Source: Dugong dugon
Taxonomy: Eukaryota > Chordata > Mammalia > Sirenia > Dugongidae
DNA length: 64,000 nt
Assembly: GCA_030035585.1 (NCBI GenBank)
Contig: CM057477.1
Location: 63,097,447-63,161,446, forward strand
Direction: 5' to 3'
Shown: positions 54,601-64,000 of the stretch, in pieces
How positions within the stretch are numbered: position 1 is the first letter of the stretch
Layout: every line of letters starts with the position of its first letter
Notes under the pieces: model-generated
Databases searched by the model: none
Told to the model about the DNA's origin: nothing
Seen by the model: only the letters and a program-made list of their open reading frames with translations
Made by a program: the position numbers and the translations under genes

Positions 54601-55339
54601 CAGGTCTGTGAGACACCAAAGATCATGGTTGTTCCAGCTCATCACGCTGTTATAAGCTATGTTTTCTTCTGGTCCTTTGCACTAACCAGTGAAAGCAGGG
54701 TGTATAAACAAAGCCTCTGATCTGTCTCTTTAAGATACCTCCAACCAACTTTATGAACGAGCAGGGTCACGTGGCTGAGTCATTGTCTAACTTAGGGAAC
54801 AGATTATTTAGATATTGTGCTTCTCACTTTTTTTTTCCTCAGCTATGATTTGTAATCTCCATTGTTCTTATAAACTGACACCAGTTAGTCCCTGTTTTTA
54901 TGCTTAATGATCTTGTTGCCTAATGGTTTCATGTTTACTCACCTTATACCTTTTTTTAAAATGTCAATTTCTTGCAAGCATGGTCTTTTGGGTTTCTGCA
55001 TTTTCCCCTATCCTATTACCACATCCAACAAGAGAATCTTGTCAGATGGTTGTTGGATTTGCCATTCTCATGATGAAGCTTCTAGATCTGAGCCAAAGCA
55101 TGATCAATGACATTTATAGTATATTTTAGGAAAAGAGAAAAACCAAGCAAATGTGGAACATTCTCAGTGGAAACTGGGAGAAACTTTGGGATTGCCCTCC
55201 AGCAGGATGAAGTCTGGAGCCTGGCTTTTAAGTCCTCCATATCTAACCGGGGAAACGCAGGAGAGGGCCCAAGATTGTAGTATCAGTGGAGAGAGAAAGG
55301 GGGCTGTTACTGAGGGGGCGCATTTTGGCAACATGGGAT
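54601..55339. other. Unique sequence
   Basis: About 740 bases without recognised repeats. The CACGTGGCTGAGTCAT segment (54769-54784) joins an E-box and an AP-1-like TGAGTCA, possibly regulatory. Frames at 54907-55110 and 55153-55389 lack features. Confidence 0.45.
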
Positions 55340-55795
55340 CAAAGTCTTTAATACATGCCTACCTTTGGGCCCAGCGGTTTCATTTCTAGGAATCTTATAC
55401 ACACTTAGAGTTGTGTATAATGATTTACAGGATCCCCTGGGTAGTGCAAACATTTAACGTGCTTAGCTGCTAACCAAAAGGTTGGTGGTTCAAATCCACC
55501 CAAAGGAGCCTCAGAAGAAAGGCCTGGTGATCTGTTTCCAAAAAATCAGCCACTAAAAACCCTATGGAGCACATTTCTACTCTGACACACATGGGGTCGC
55601 CAGGAGTTGGAGTCGACTTGCCAGCAACTGGTGGTAATGTGGTAGAACAACAACAACAAAAATCACTTAATAGTTTGACAATGGAAAATTGTCTTAATAA
55701 ATTATGATACAGCTACACAATGAAATGTTACATTAAAAACTTCATGTTGTAGAAAAATATTTAATGACATGGAAAAATGTTCTCCTTGTGTTTTA
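55340..55795 (+). mobile_element. Old L1M ORF2 end, split by an AfroSINE
   Basis: Before the SINE: CATTTCTAGGAATCTTATAC. After it: AATAAATTATGATACAGCTA, CACAATGAAATGTTACATTA and TATTTAATGACATGGAAAAA. These follow the L1M ORF2 C-terminal sequence. Confidence 0.72.
55431..55640 (+). mobile_element. AfroSINE, GATCCCCTGGG subtype
   Basis: GGATCCCCTGGGTAGTGCAA…AAATCAGCCACTAAAAACCC…GGTCGCCAGGAGTTGGAGTC. Confidence 0.94.
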
Positions 55796-56440
55796 ATCTT
55801 TTTATAATAGAATGTTTCACGGTAGAAAGATTATTATAACAAACCCATCACCTAGCTTCAACAATTATCTATTCGTGGCCAATCTAACTTCGTCTACAAT
55901 CCCATTTCTTTCCCTCCTCCTCCTCCTTCCCCCACCACACTGAAGGAAATCCCAGAGCTCTTATCTTCTTATGCATAAATATTTCAACAGGTGAGTCTAA
56001 AAGTTAAGGATCTTTTAACAGACGAAACCACACCATCATTAGCATACCTAAAGAATTCACAGTAATATCTTAATAGCATTAACCGTTTAGTCAGGGTTTG
56101 AATTTCTTCTATTGTCTCATAATGTTTTGCTTTTCTTTTAAAATTTATTTAGAAGTTGTTTGTTCAAATTAAGATCCAGACTCTGTCCATAATTTGCATT
56201 CAGGTCTCTTAAGTTTCTTACAGCCTTTAGGTTCTACCTTCTCCATCCCCTTTCTTTTTCTCTTTCTATTTCCATTATTTGTTGACGAACCCAGGTTATT
56301 TGTCCTGTAGAGTCTCTCACTTCCTGGATTTTCCTAATTACTTCCTTCTGATACTTTAAACGCTTTCCTGGAGGCCATGTATTTCCTTGACTTGATATAT
56401 GACTTTTGGCAAAAATACTTTATAGGTAGCATTGTCCTCT
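55796..56440 (-). mobile_element. Old L1M 3' UTR
   Basis: CACCTAGCTTCAACAATTAT, GCATAAATATTTCAACAGG, GTCTCATAATGTTTTGC, AACCCAGGTTATTTGTCCTG, GGCCATGTATTTCC and CAAAAATACTTTATAGGTAG are in antisense L1M 3' UTR order. It faces the preceding L1M fragment, so two old insertions or an inversion are needed. Confidence 0.82.
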
Positions 56441-56653
56441 TTCATCAGAAAAGACAGAATCCAGTTACAGGAAAACCGGTGAAAGCTGGAGCCTGTGTAT
56501 GGCGGAAACCTATCGGAGGAGGAAAACTCAAAATATTTTCCACAAAAATGAGCCATAGAAAAGTGTTAAGACTGCACCCTGTCAAAGGTGGAAAACTGGA
56601 GACCCAAAACAACATAGTTCCATCGAGTTTCAGCTCTGACAGGTTTCACTGTA
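56441..56653. repeat. Unclassified segment, possibly an old repeat
   Basis: AAACCGGTGAAAGCTGGAGC, GCGGAAACCTATCGGAGGAG and CACCCTGTCAAAGGTGG, then CAGGTTTCACTGTATATATT. It looks like a dispersed element, but I cannot assign a family. Confidence 0.3.
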
Positions 56654-56663
56654 TATATTCTTA

Positions 56664-56867
56664 CCAGTTGCCATTGAGTTGACTCTGACTCCTGGGAACC
56701 CCATGTGTGTCAAAGTAGAACTGTGTTCCATAGGGTTTTCAGTGGCTGATTTTTTGGAAACAGATCACCAGGCCTTTCTTCTGAGGCTCCTTTGGGTGGA
56801 CTCAAACCACCAGCCTTTCAGTTAGCAGCAGAGTATGTTAACCATTTCCACCACTCAGGGGTTCCTA
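56664..56867 (-). mobile_element. AfroSINE, GAGTCCCTGGG subtype, 10-bp TSD
   Basis: AGTTGCCATTGAGTTGACTC…TCCATAGGGTTTTCAGTGGC…CCACTCAGGGGTTCC. TATATTCTTA at 56654-56663 and 56870-56879. Confidence 0.94.
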
Positions 56868-56949
56868 TGTATATTCTTAAATGGGGAGAAAAACCGCATT
56901 ACAAGCAGTAATTTTTAAAACTATATAATGAGAACGGCTACCGTTTTGA

Positions 56950-57165
56950 AATACATTCTGTACCAGGCACTGTGCTAAGCACGTCACATTACTTGATCCT
57001 TCTTATAGCCTTATAACTTCAATATTACTGTTGTCATTTATAGATGAGGAGATGAATTCAGAAAGATTCAGACATCAACCCCAGGACACACAGCGAGTAA
57101 GTTGAAGAATTCAGACTCAAAGGCAGCCGTCTAACTCGGGCCATCTGCCTGCAAACCCTGGGCAT
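56950..57165 (-). repeat. MIR
   Basis: TACCAGGCACTGTGCTAAGC, TCATTTATAGATGAGGAGAT and GGACACACAGCGAGTAAG in antisense order. Confidence 0.85.
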
Positions 57166-57364
57166 AGTGTTTCCTGTTTGATCCACAGGGAAAACCACTA
57201 TGGCCTTGTCTTTCACAGGCCTCCTACATCTCCCCTCCCTCCCTGGGCCCACTAACAACACTTCCCTTCGTGTTCACATTCATAGCTGTTTCATTCTATT
57301 TTATTTACTTTGGATCAGATTTCTTTTTCATTTCAGAATTAAGAAGCAATGAGTGGGAGGTAAC

Positions 57365-57595
57365 ACAGTTAGAGGTTAAAAGTACAGGCTTTGGGATAAG
57401 ACAGACTGGGGGTGGAGTCCCTGCTCTTCCCACTTTAACTGGGTGACTTTGGGTAAGGGTCTTATTTCCTCTAGGCCTCAGTTTCCTGGTCTTTAAAATG
57501 GGACTAATGATAGTGCCTACCTCAAAGAGTGGATGTAAAGACTAAATGAGGTAATACATGTAAAGCACACCTCACAGGTCCTAGAATTTAATTAG
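57365..57595 (+). repeat. MIR
   Basis: GTACAGGCTTTGGGATAAGA, GGGTGACTTTGGGTAAGGGT, CTCTAGGCCTCAGTTTCCTG, ATGGGACTAATGATAGTGCC: sense MIR. Confidence 0.87.
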
Positions 57596-57656
57596 GTAGC
57601 TTTGAAATGTTCACTTGAAAGAAAAAACAAGGGCAGCTAATGACAACAACAGGAAG

Positions 57657-58125
57657 AACCTGTAGATGTCACTTTGATGACTAAGGTGCACCTGACCAAA
57701 GCCATGGTCTTTTCAATGGCCTCATATGCTGGAAAGCTGGACAATGAAAAAGGAAGACAGAAGAAGAATTGATGCAGTCAAATCATGGCATTAGTAAAGA
57801 ATATTGAATATACAGTGGACTGCCAGAAGAACGAACGAATCAGTCTTAGAAGTAATGCAACCAGAATGCTCCTTAGAAGCAAGGATGGTGAGACTTTGAC
57901 TCACTTACTTTGGACACTTCATCAGAAAAGACCAATCACTAAAAAAGGACATCATGTTCAGTAAAGCAGAAGGTCAGTGAAAACGAGGGAAATCCTCAAT
58001 GAGGTGGATTGACAAAAAGCTCAAACATGTCAATGATCATGAAGATGGCACAGAACCAAGCAGTGTTTTGTTCTGGTGTACATGAAGTCGCCATGAGTCA
58101 GAGCTGACTTGACAGCAGCTACCAA
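57657..58125 (+). mobile_element. RTE/BovB-type LINE, 3' 0.47 kb
   Basis: ATGTCACTTTGATGACTAAG, TGGACTGCCAGAAGAACGAA, GAATGCTCCTTAGAAGCAAG, GGACATCATGTTCAG and AGTCAGAGCTGACTTGACAG. No long frame survives. Confidence 0.9.
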
Positions 58126-58533
58126 CACAACAGGGAGAAGCTGTGAGAAGCTGCGGATGTCAATACTCTGGGGGCGGAACCTACCATGGAGAAGCAGGTC
58201 AGACGATTGTGAGCGACTTTGTCACAAGCAGTACTTGACCAGAAAGTCTCAGGCACTCTTGCCTTCCCCACGGTGGCCCCCAGTTCACATTTACTGCTTT
58301 TTCCTGTAATTGCTTAACTCCCTTATCACTCAATCAGCTCTGGATGAATGGAGCTGACTTTGGAAGTTATAATCTGGGTGCGCTTAACTAAATAGCAGTG
58401 GATCTACAAAAGAAAGCCTTAAGCCAGTTTCCTCCTGAAATTTCCAGCTATTAGATTTGACCAGCAATGGGAAGTTTCAGGTGTGGCAAGTATGTTAAGC
58501 TTTATCTTATTATGTCAATCTATGTTGCGATTA
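58126..58533. other. Unique sequence
   Basis: No repeat or gene recognised. Confidence 0.5.
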
Positions 58534-58733
58534 AGGAGCTCCAGCGGCACAGTGGTTAAGTGCTTGGCTGCTAACTGAAAAGTCTGCGGCTCTAACCCAC
58601 TAGCTGCTCTGTGGGAGAAAGATGTGGCAGTCTGCTTCCATAAAGATTTAGAGCCTTGGAAACCCTATGGGGCAGTTTACGCTGTCTTACAGGGTCTCTA
58701 TGACTTCGAATTGACTCGACAGGAATAGATTTA
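58534..58733 (+). mobile_element. AfroSINE, long form
   Basis: AAGGAGCTCCAGCGGCACAG…AAAGATGTGGCAGTCTGCTT…CTATGACTTCGAATTGACTC. Confidence 0.93.
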
Positions 58734-58769
58734 TGCTGGGGTTATCTCGTCCAGTCCCCAGTGGAAAAA

Positions 58770-59440
58770 AATGCATTATATTTAGGACAAGCCAGCTGTA
58801 TTGATAATAACTTTGTTGATGACATCCAGAGTGGTATAGTCAGGGTGAATCTAACATGGATCTTCTCTCCATTACCTAGACCGTTATGCAGACTCACATC
58901 AGTGCCAACCAGTTTCTTCAAACTCAGCTTGCTCTTCTACTTGTTGACCTGGTCACCCTGGATCAGTGCCAGCATGATTTTGTCTTCAGTTTTCTTCATG
59001 GTGGACTCCATAGTTGGAGAAGCATGAGGCTGACCAGGTAATCAAACAGGGATGCTCCTCCAGGTGTGATGTAATGGGCTCTCGGGCTGTGGGGTGGCCT
59101 CTAGATCATCTTTCTGTGGGCATAGACATTTTCAGTATGGCCTTCTTGGTTTGCAAAGCCCTGGTGGCACAGTGGTTAAGAGCTCGGCTGCTAACCAAAA
59201 GGTCAGCAGTTCAAATCCACCAGCCTTTCCTCGGAAATCCTGTGGGGCCATTCTACTCTGTCCTATAGGGTCGCTGTAAGTCGGAATTAACTTGATGGCA
59301 ATGAGTTTGGTTTGTTTTTTTTTCTTGGCTTGCAAGGCCTTCACTGTGGTAGTGTAGGGTGGGAGGTGGAGGCTGGTGTGATGGAGAAGCTACAGCTTTC
59401 TTCTCCAGTTTCTCTGCTTTTTGGTGAGAAAGGTCTAAAG
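58770..59440 (-). pseudogene. RPL23A: Processed RPL23A pseudogene, interrupted by an AfroSINE
   Basis: On the minus strand the DNA follows the RPL23A mRNA (60S ribosomal protein uL23). GTGAAGGCCTTGCAAGCCAA lies near 59350. After the SINE come AAGAAGGCCATACTGAAAAT and, further on, GTCCACCATGAAGAAAACTG, AGTTTGAAGAAACTG, CACTGATGTGAG and GGATGTCATCAACAAAGTTA. Then comes the 3' UTR (CAGCTGGCTTGTCCTAAATA). No introns are present. Premature stops (CAACAAGTAGAAG) and deletions in the central basic region rule out function. The functional parent gene should lie elsewhere. Confidence 0.85.
59161..59321 (+). mobile_element. AfroSINE inside the RPL23A pseudogene
   Basis: CTGGTGGCACAGTGGTTAAG…GTCGCTGTAAGTCGGAATTA…GAGTTTGGTTTG with a T-run. 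TSD TTCTTGGTTTGCAAAGCC (59143-59160) and TTCTTGGCTTGCAAGGCC (59322-59339), both RPL23A sequence. Confidence 0.95.
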
Positions 59441-60374
59441 TTATGTTTGAAGTAACCAACTCCAGAAACAGAACCATGCTATTTTAAAGTACTCATCGGA
59501 TGTCCCAGAGTGCCACCAAAACCGAGCATGCCTGGTATACTTGGCTGTCCATAGCTTGGGGCGTCCAAGTAAGACTTGGGAGGGCGGTAGGTGGTTTTCC
59601 TCCCTGGGTCATGTTCTGCCTTTATTTCTGCTTCTATTTTCTACCTACCCAAAGAGAGCAATTGATTTATTTATTTTGGGGTAGGTAGGTTTGAGGGTTG
59701 TCTTCCAAGTAAAATGCTAAAATGAGAGTAGGAGTCACAATGAAATCATATTTTATCCTATGAAAATAACTTGCAGGACATTTGCGTGAAAGGTAAGTGT
59801 TCTATTCCAGCAGAAACACCCTACACAGCCTTTTTGGTGGAGTGATGAGTAGAGCATTGGAGGGTTATGACATTTGATTTACTTCTGTCAACAACAATAT
59901 TTCAGATGTACCCAGTATTCCACCCAAGAATCCCAAAGCCCATGGCACTTACTGCCCAGCAAAATAAAATAAATCCTTCATTGCCCCATTAGGGAAGATA
60001 AATTAAGAAAAGTGAAGAAAATTTTCCCGGTTGCTTGCTCTCAGTTCAGTGAGACCTAGAGTAGAGAAACTAAAAAATATGTAGCTTCCAACTTATAGTC
60101 TCTGTGTGAAAAGTTATCATTTTTTTTCATTTTTATAAACTTCTGAGATTTCTGGATATATGAATTGTGATCCAAATTTTACCCTTTTGCGATCAATACA
60201 AGTTAATGTTGCTATGATTAATCCTTTATTTGAGAGGTATAGATTCATACATTGGTTATGGGTCCAAATCTCTTACCTATTTCTATCCATAGACCCACAG
60301 ACCAAAAGCCAAGACTGTCCATGATGAAAACAGGCAGGTGTTGTTTGAAAACTCTTCACACAGGAAAGGGGAAG
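59441..60374. other. Unique sequence
   Basis: No repeat, exon or RNA gene recognised. 59660-59690 is a TTTATTTATTTTGGGGTAGG low-complexity patch. Confidence 0.5.
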
Positions 60375-60600
60375 AGAGCCAACAGGCATTATGTACCAAT
60401 ATGTGCCAGAAGATCCACCAGGCATTTATAGATACAACCTTGTTTGATCCTCCTTACCAGCCTATAAAGATTTTATAATTATAAAATCAGGGCTCAGAGA
60501 AATTTTTAAAAACTCTGCCTAAGAAAACACTACCACTAAAGAGGTGGGGATTGGGTTTCGACTCCAGGATTCTCTGACTCAAGGCCCATGCTCTTTTCAC
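60375..60600 (-). repeat. MIR
   Basis: ATGTGCCAGAAGATCCACCA, TTGTTTGATCCTCCTTACCA, GGGGATTGGGTTTCGACTCC, AGGCCCATGCTCTTTTCACC: antisense MIR, diverged. Confidence 0.72.
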
Positions 60601-61487
60601 CAAATCAGGCGGACTTTTTCCTTTTTTAAAATTTTATACTGGAGCCCAAATCCCTCCCTTGCATATTCTTCCAGAGAATGGAACCCTTGGACACAATGAA
60701 CCTCCTATAGCTAAAGGTCAAGTAAATGTGGGGTCCTGTGAGGAGTTGGTCCTCTTCCATAAAGGATCGAAAAACAGTCTCAAACCTTTGCAGAAACCAG
60801 CTGGAATTCTTTGTCACATTCCAGGTAAGGCCTAGGTTTCTCTAACTCTCCATAAACATTGATAGACAATTACAGTATTAGGTTTAGGTATTTTTACTTC
60901 TCAAGCATATCATATGTGATATCATTTCCAAGTTTCTATGTATTATCTCACCTCCGATAAAAGTAAAACGGCATTATTGCTCCCATTTTTCTTTCTGTTT
61001 TGTTTTTTTACTTTATATAGTTTCTTCCAGTAGGGATGTAAAAGTTTAGGGCTTTAGGCCAGAGAATGAGATCTGGATGCAACACAGAGAAAACAGTGCT
61101 TGAGCAGCCTTAGCTAAAGGTTAAGACGCGCAGGACATGCCCAGAGCACCTTCACAGGCAGCCAGCCTCCTCAGGGAACAGTGCCCCAGGGATCATATTA
61201 CTCAGCAATGAAATGGCTAGACTGCACCATCTCAACAAAGGAGCAAGCAAAGGAAGTAAAACAAAACTAAACAGGTGTAGAACATGCAGTTGGAACGGGG
61301 TGAATCAGAAAATCGACATGGGAAGTCACGCTGCTAAGAATCTAATAAGTCATAAGGGTAACAAAAGAAGGTTTGGATCATTTTTACTATTTTTCTCACC
61401 ATCTTGCAAGTATTTTCAATATTAAAAAAAATCTAGGAGAAGATAAGAGAAAAATACTCATTTTGATTGACTACCAAGTGAAGTGAA
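60601..61487. other. Unique sequence
   Basis: No repeat or gene recognised in nearly 0.9 kb. Confidence 0.5.
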
Positions 61488-61696
61488 CCAAACCAAACCT
61501 GTTGCCGTCAAGTCAACTCTGACTCATGACGACCCCATGTGTGTCGGAGTAAAACTGTGCTCAATGGTTTCCAGTGGCTGATCTTTCAGAAGCAGATCAT
61601 CAGGCCTTCCTTCCAAGGAGCCTCTAGGTGGACTCTTACTTTCAACCTTCCAGTTAGCAGCTGAGCACTAACCATTTGCACTACACAGGGACTCCA
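61488..61696 (-). mobile_element. AfroSINE, GAGTCCCTGGG subtype
   Basis: ACCAAACCAAACCTGTTGCC…TCCAGTGGCTGATCTTTCAG…TTGCACTACACAGGGACTCC. Confidence 0.94.
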
Positions 61697-61807
61697 ACTC
61701 CCTGGTAGGGGCATCTAATTGGTCCAAGAGGGTCATGTGCCTCATTCTGACACCAGAGGGATGGGAGAAGAAACATGTCTCAATTCTGGCTTCCTTAGTG
61801 GGAGGTG

Positions 61808-62128
61808 CCAAAAGAATGAACAAATCTGTCTTGGAAGAAGTACAGCCAGAATGCTCCTTAGAAGCGAGGATGGCAAGACTTTGTTTCACATACTTTGGAC
61901 ATGTTATCAGGAGGGATCAGACCCTGGAGAAGGACAACATGCTTAGTAAAGTAGAGTCAGTAAAAAAGAGGAAGACCCTTAATGAGATGGATTGACACAG
62001 TGGCTGCAACAATGGGCTCAAGCATGACAATGATTTTGGGGATGGACTGGACAGCGTTTTGTTCTGTTGTACATACGTTCGCTATGTGTCAGAAACCTCT
62101 TGATGGTACCTAATAACAACAACAACAG
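61808..62128 (+). mobile_element. RTE/BovB-type LINE, 3' 0.32 kb
   Basis: Frame 61735-61995 contains SVLEEVQPECSLEARMARLC and YFGHVIRRDQTLEKDNMLSK, the RTE C-terminal end. The DNA continues to GATGGTACCTAATAACAACA, an (AAC)n tail. Confidence 0.92.
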
Positions 62129-62298
62129 TGGGAGGTGGGAGCCTGCCTCCCAACAATACTCCACGATGTGGGATTTCCCCACAGCTAGAAAGTGGATTCA
62201 GATGCTGGGAAGACAAGAAGTAGCAATTGTGCACTGCACTTATGTTAGAGCAGATCTGCTTGCCACGTGAGTGGTCAGTGCTTAGTATAAAGGGGTCC

Positions 62299-62499
62299 AT
62301 ACCCACCCACTGCCATCTAGTCGATTCTGACTCACAATGATCATAAAGGACAGAGTAGAACCATCCCCATAGGGTTTCCAAGGCTGTAAATCTTTACAGA
62401 AGACTGCCACATCTTTTTCCTGAGGAGCAGCTGGTGGGTTTGAACCACTGACCTTTCTGTTAGCATCCGAGCACCTAACCACTGCACCACCAGGGCTCC
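62299..62499 (-). mobile_element. AfroSINE, long form, 8-bp TSD
   Basis: ACCCACTGCCATCTAGTCGA…CAGAAGACTGCCACATCTTT…ACTGCACCACCAGGGCTCC. GTATAAAG at 62285-62292 and 62502-62509. Confidence 0.94.
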
Positions 62500-62509
62500 T
62501 TGTATAAAG

Positions 62510-62809
62510 TGAAGGCAAGGCAAACAAGCCAGTTAGTAAGCCTGGCATGGGGAATTATAATGGGAAGCAGAAGCAACATCTGAGAAAGGGCAGCCTCTCT
62601 AGTTTGCTTGCTTTTTGATGACTTTAGTGTTTGAGACCCAAGAAGAAATTTTGGAAAGAATGCCTTCACCAATTAGCCTCCGAAAGAGTACTTAGTGTGC
62701 ATTGATTATGCACTTGGTGTGGTGGGTAAAAAAGAAAAATCCTTGCAAAATAAATGGGACTTCCGTCCCTTCAAGTGGAGGAAATATTTGAATACTATTT
62801 TCTCTTTCC
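62510..62809. other. Unique sequence
   Basis: No repeat or gene recognised. Confidence 0.5.
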
Positions 62810-62998
62810 TGTTGTCGTCCAGTCAACTCCAATTAGCGACCCTATAGGACAGAGTAGAACTGCCTCACAGGGTTTCCAAGGGCATACTCTTTACGGAAGC
62901 ACACTGCCACATCTTTCTCCAATGGAGCGACTGGAGCAGCTGCTGTGCTCAAATCGACAACCTAACCAAGCACCTAACCACTGCACCATCAGGGCTCC
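62810..62998 (-). mobile_element. AfroSINE, diverged
   Basis: TGTTGTCGTCCAGTCAACTC…ACGGAAGCACACTGCCACAT…CTGCACCATCAGGGCTCC. The GCTAACCAAAAGG block is eroded. Confidence 0.9.
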
Positions 62999-63779
62999 TG
63001 CACTTTAACTTGGCAGGAGGGCATAGAAGGAAACTATCAGAAGCTGGAGCATTGCGCTGTCCAGAGTTTGTTTCCCATTACCTCTTGTACTATCTGGGCT
63101 TTCCCCATGCCCACCGGTCCCAGGCCCTGGATTAAAATTTGGACATAGAATGAAGTTGAGTGTGGATTGAACTGGTATCCAATTTAGTGGTTTCTTTCTG
63201 TGGTAAAGATTCTTCACCTGTTTGCAAACCAGCTCCGTTTGAAAATCTGGTGAAAGCTATAGTCCCTCCCTCCAGAAAAATGCACTTCTTCACAAACACC
63301 AGAAATTTTGCAAGGAATTTAAGAAATTTTCCAACTCCTTGAGCCTCAAAGGAATCTGAAAAACCAGACTAAGGATTTATATTCTAAGGTTAAGAAAAAA
63401 CACTGCTTTCCATGACTATTAATTCCTCCCTTTACATGGAGGGTTAGAATATAAAACTTGTTGGAAAGGTCATATTTCTGCAAGGGACCTCTGGACTCAA
63501 TCCCCTTCTAGCAGAACTTGGTTTTCCTAGGCAACCAAGTTCACCAACAACTCACTCAATTGAATTTCTTCCTCCAGTATCAATACTTCAAAATGGTCAT
63601 TCACTTCTTTGCTGTCCTGCAGTTTTACAACATACTCAGGTTAAGCTGCTAAAGCATTCCAAACTTTTAAAATTCTCTGAATATTGTAATGTATTTCAAT
63701 AGAATGCAATGGCTGTTCTAGAAGAATAGAATAGCTTTTAAGCACGTAGTTTCCTTTCAGAGACCACAATTTTCCCTAG
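62999..63779. other. Unique sequence
   Basis: No repeat or gene that I can support. The frames at 63160-63342 and 63217-63005 (minus) are short. Confidence 0.45.
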
Positions 63780-64000
63780 TTACCAGGGCTCCATACCTCA
63801 GAAGCATTCTTGATTCTCTCTTGCCCTCACCAATTCAGCTGCTTAGCAAGTTCTAGTAATTCTCCCTTTAGAAGTTTCTAGAATCTGGCAATTCATTTCC
63901 ATTTTTTCTCTGCTGCTCCCATTCAGACCTCTATAGTCTCATACCTGGACTATTGCAATAAACTACACTATCTCTATTTTAATTTTCCTCCAATCCATGC
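63780..64000 (+). repeat. L2 LINE internal 3' region, cut by window end
   Basis: TCTCTCTTGCCCTCACCAAT and CATACCTGGACTATTGCAATAAAC resemble the L2 block that reads CTGGACTATTGCAATAGCCTC in the consensus. It continues past the window. Confidence 0.6.

Noticed and set aside
1-64000. CRISPR array or prokaryotic operon
   Set aside because: No regularly spaced direct repeats; the content is mammalian transposons.

Overview
The window is mammalian nuclear DNA from an afrotherian, most likely a paenungulate such as an elephant; a hyrax or manatee cannot be excluded. The marker is the AfroSINE, whose tRNA-like head (GAGCCCTGGTGGTGCAGTGG) and tail (TATGAGTCGGAATCGACTCG) recur about 38 times on both strands. 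AfroSINEs are known only from Afrotheria. Long RTE/BovB-type LINE pieces (tail AGCACCTAACAACAAC) and an L1 lineage with its own long 3' UTR fit the same assignment. I see no prokaryotic operon, no CRISPR array and no complete functional protein gene. Most open frames are broken transposon proteins or chance frames.

Layout. Positions 1-5,530 hold a young but broken L1 (ORF1 end, ORF2, long 3' UTR), entering from outside the window. Positions 5,575-9,555 are old L1, L2 and MLT1 sequence, with a 1.4-kb RTE piece inserted, and end with a tRNA-Gly-headed SINE. Positions 9,556-13,890 are mostly unique: a solo LTR with a perfect 5-bp target duplication (10,250-10,761) is followed by the best candidate coding exon (10,922-11,001). 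Positions 13,890-34,450 are a dense mosaic of RTE, AfroSINE, L1 3' ends, MIR and L2. Many are nested, and their order can be read from target-site duplications (TSDs).

Positions 34,450-37,020 are the longest repeat-poor stretch. They carry a TATA-like box, a nuclear-receptor DR1-like site and a GTGAGT donor (35,790-35,902), a candidate promoter and first exon. Positions 37,725-45,905 contain a full-length L1 on the minus strand (about 7.6 kb, 5' UTR with YY1-type site, ORF1, ORF2, 3' UTR) sitting between other L1 3' ends. Positions 46,380-64,000 are again mosaic, with long RTE pieces, a MaLR-type LTR split by a SINE, MIRs, L2 and a processed RPL23A pseudogene interrupted by an AfroSINE (58,770-59,440, minus).

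How the parts work together. L1 and RTE are the autonomous elements. AfroSINE and the tRNA-Gly SINE carry the RTE 3' end and were presumably copied by RTE enzymes; the RPL23A retrocopy is typical of L1 activity. The most interesting system is the set of non-autonomous RTE derivatives: a headless element with RTE 5' and 3' ends (14,650-15,105) and the same plan with a tRNA-Gly head (9,219-9,553 and 19,367-19,688). This resembles the ruminant BovB / Bov-A / Bov-tA series. Repeat boundaries are read by eye and are usually good to about 10-20 bases.
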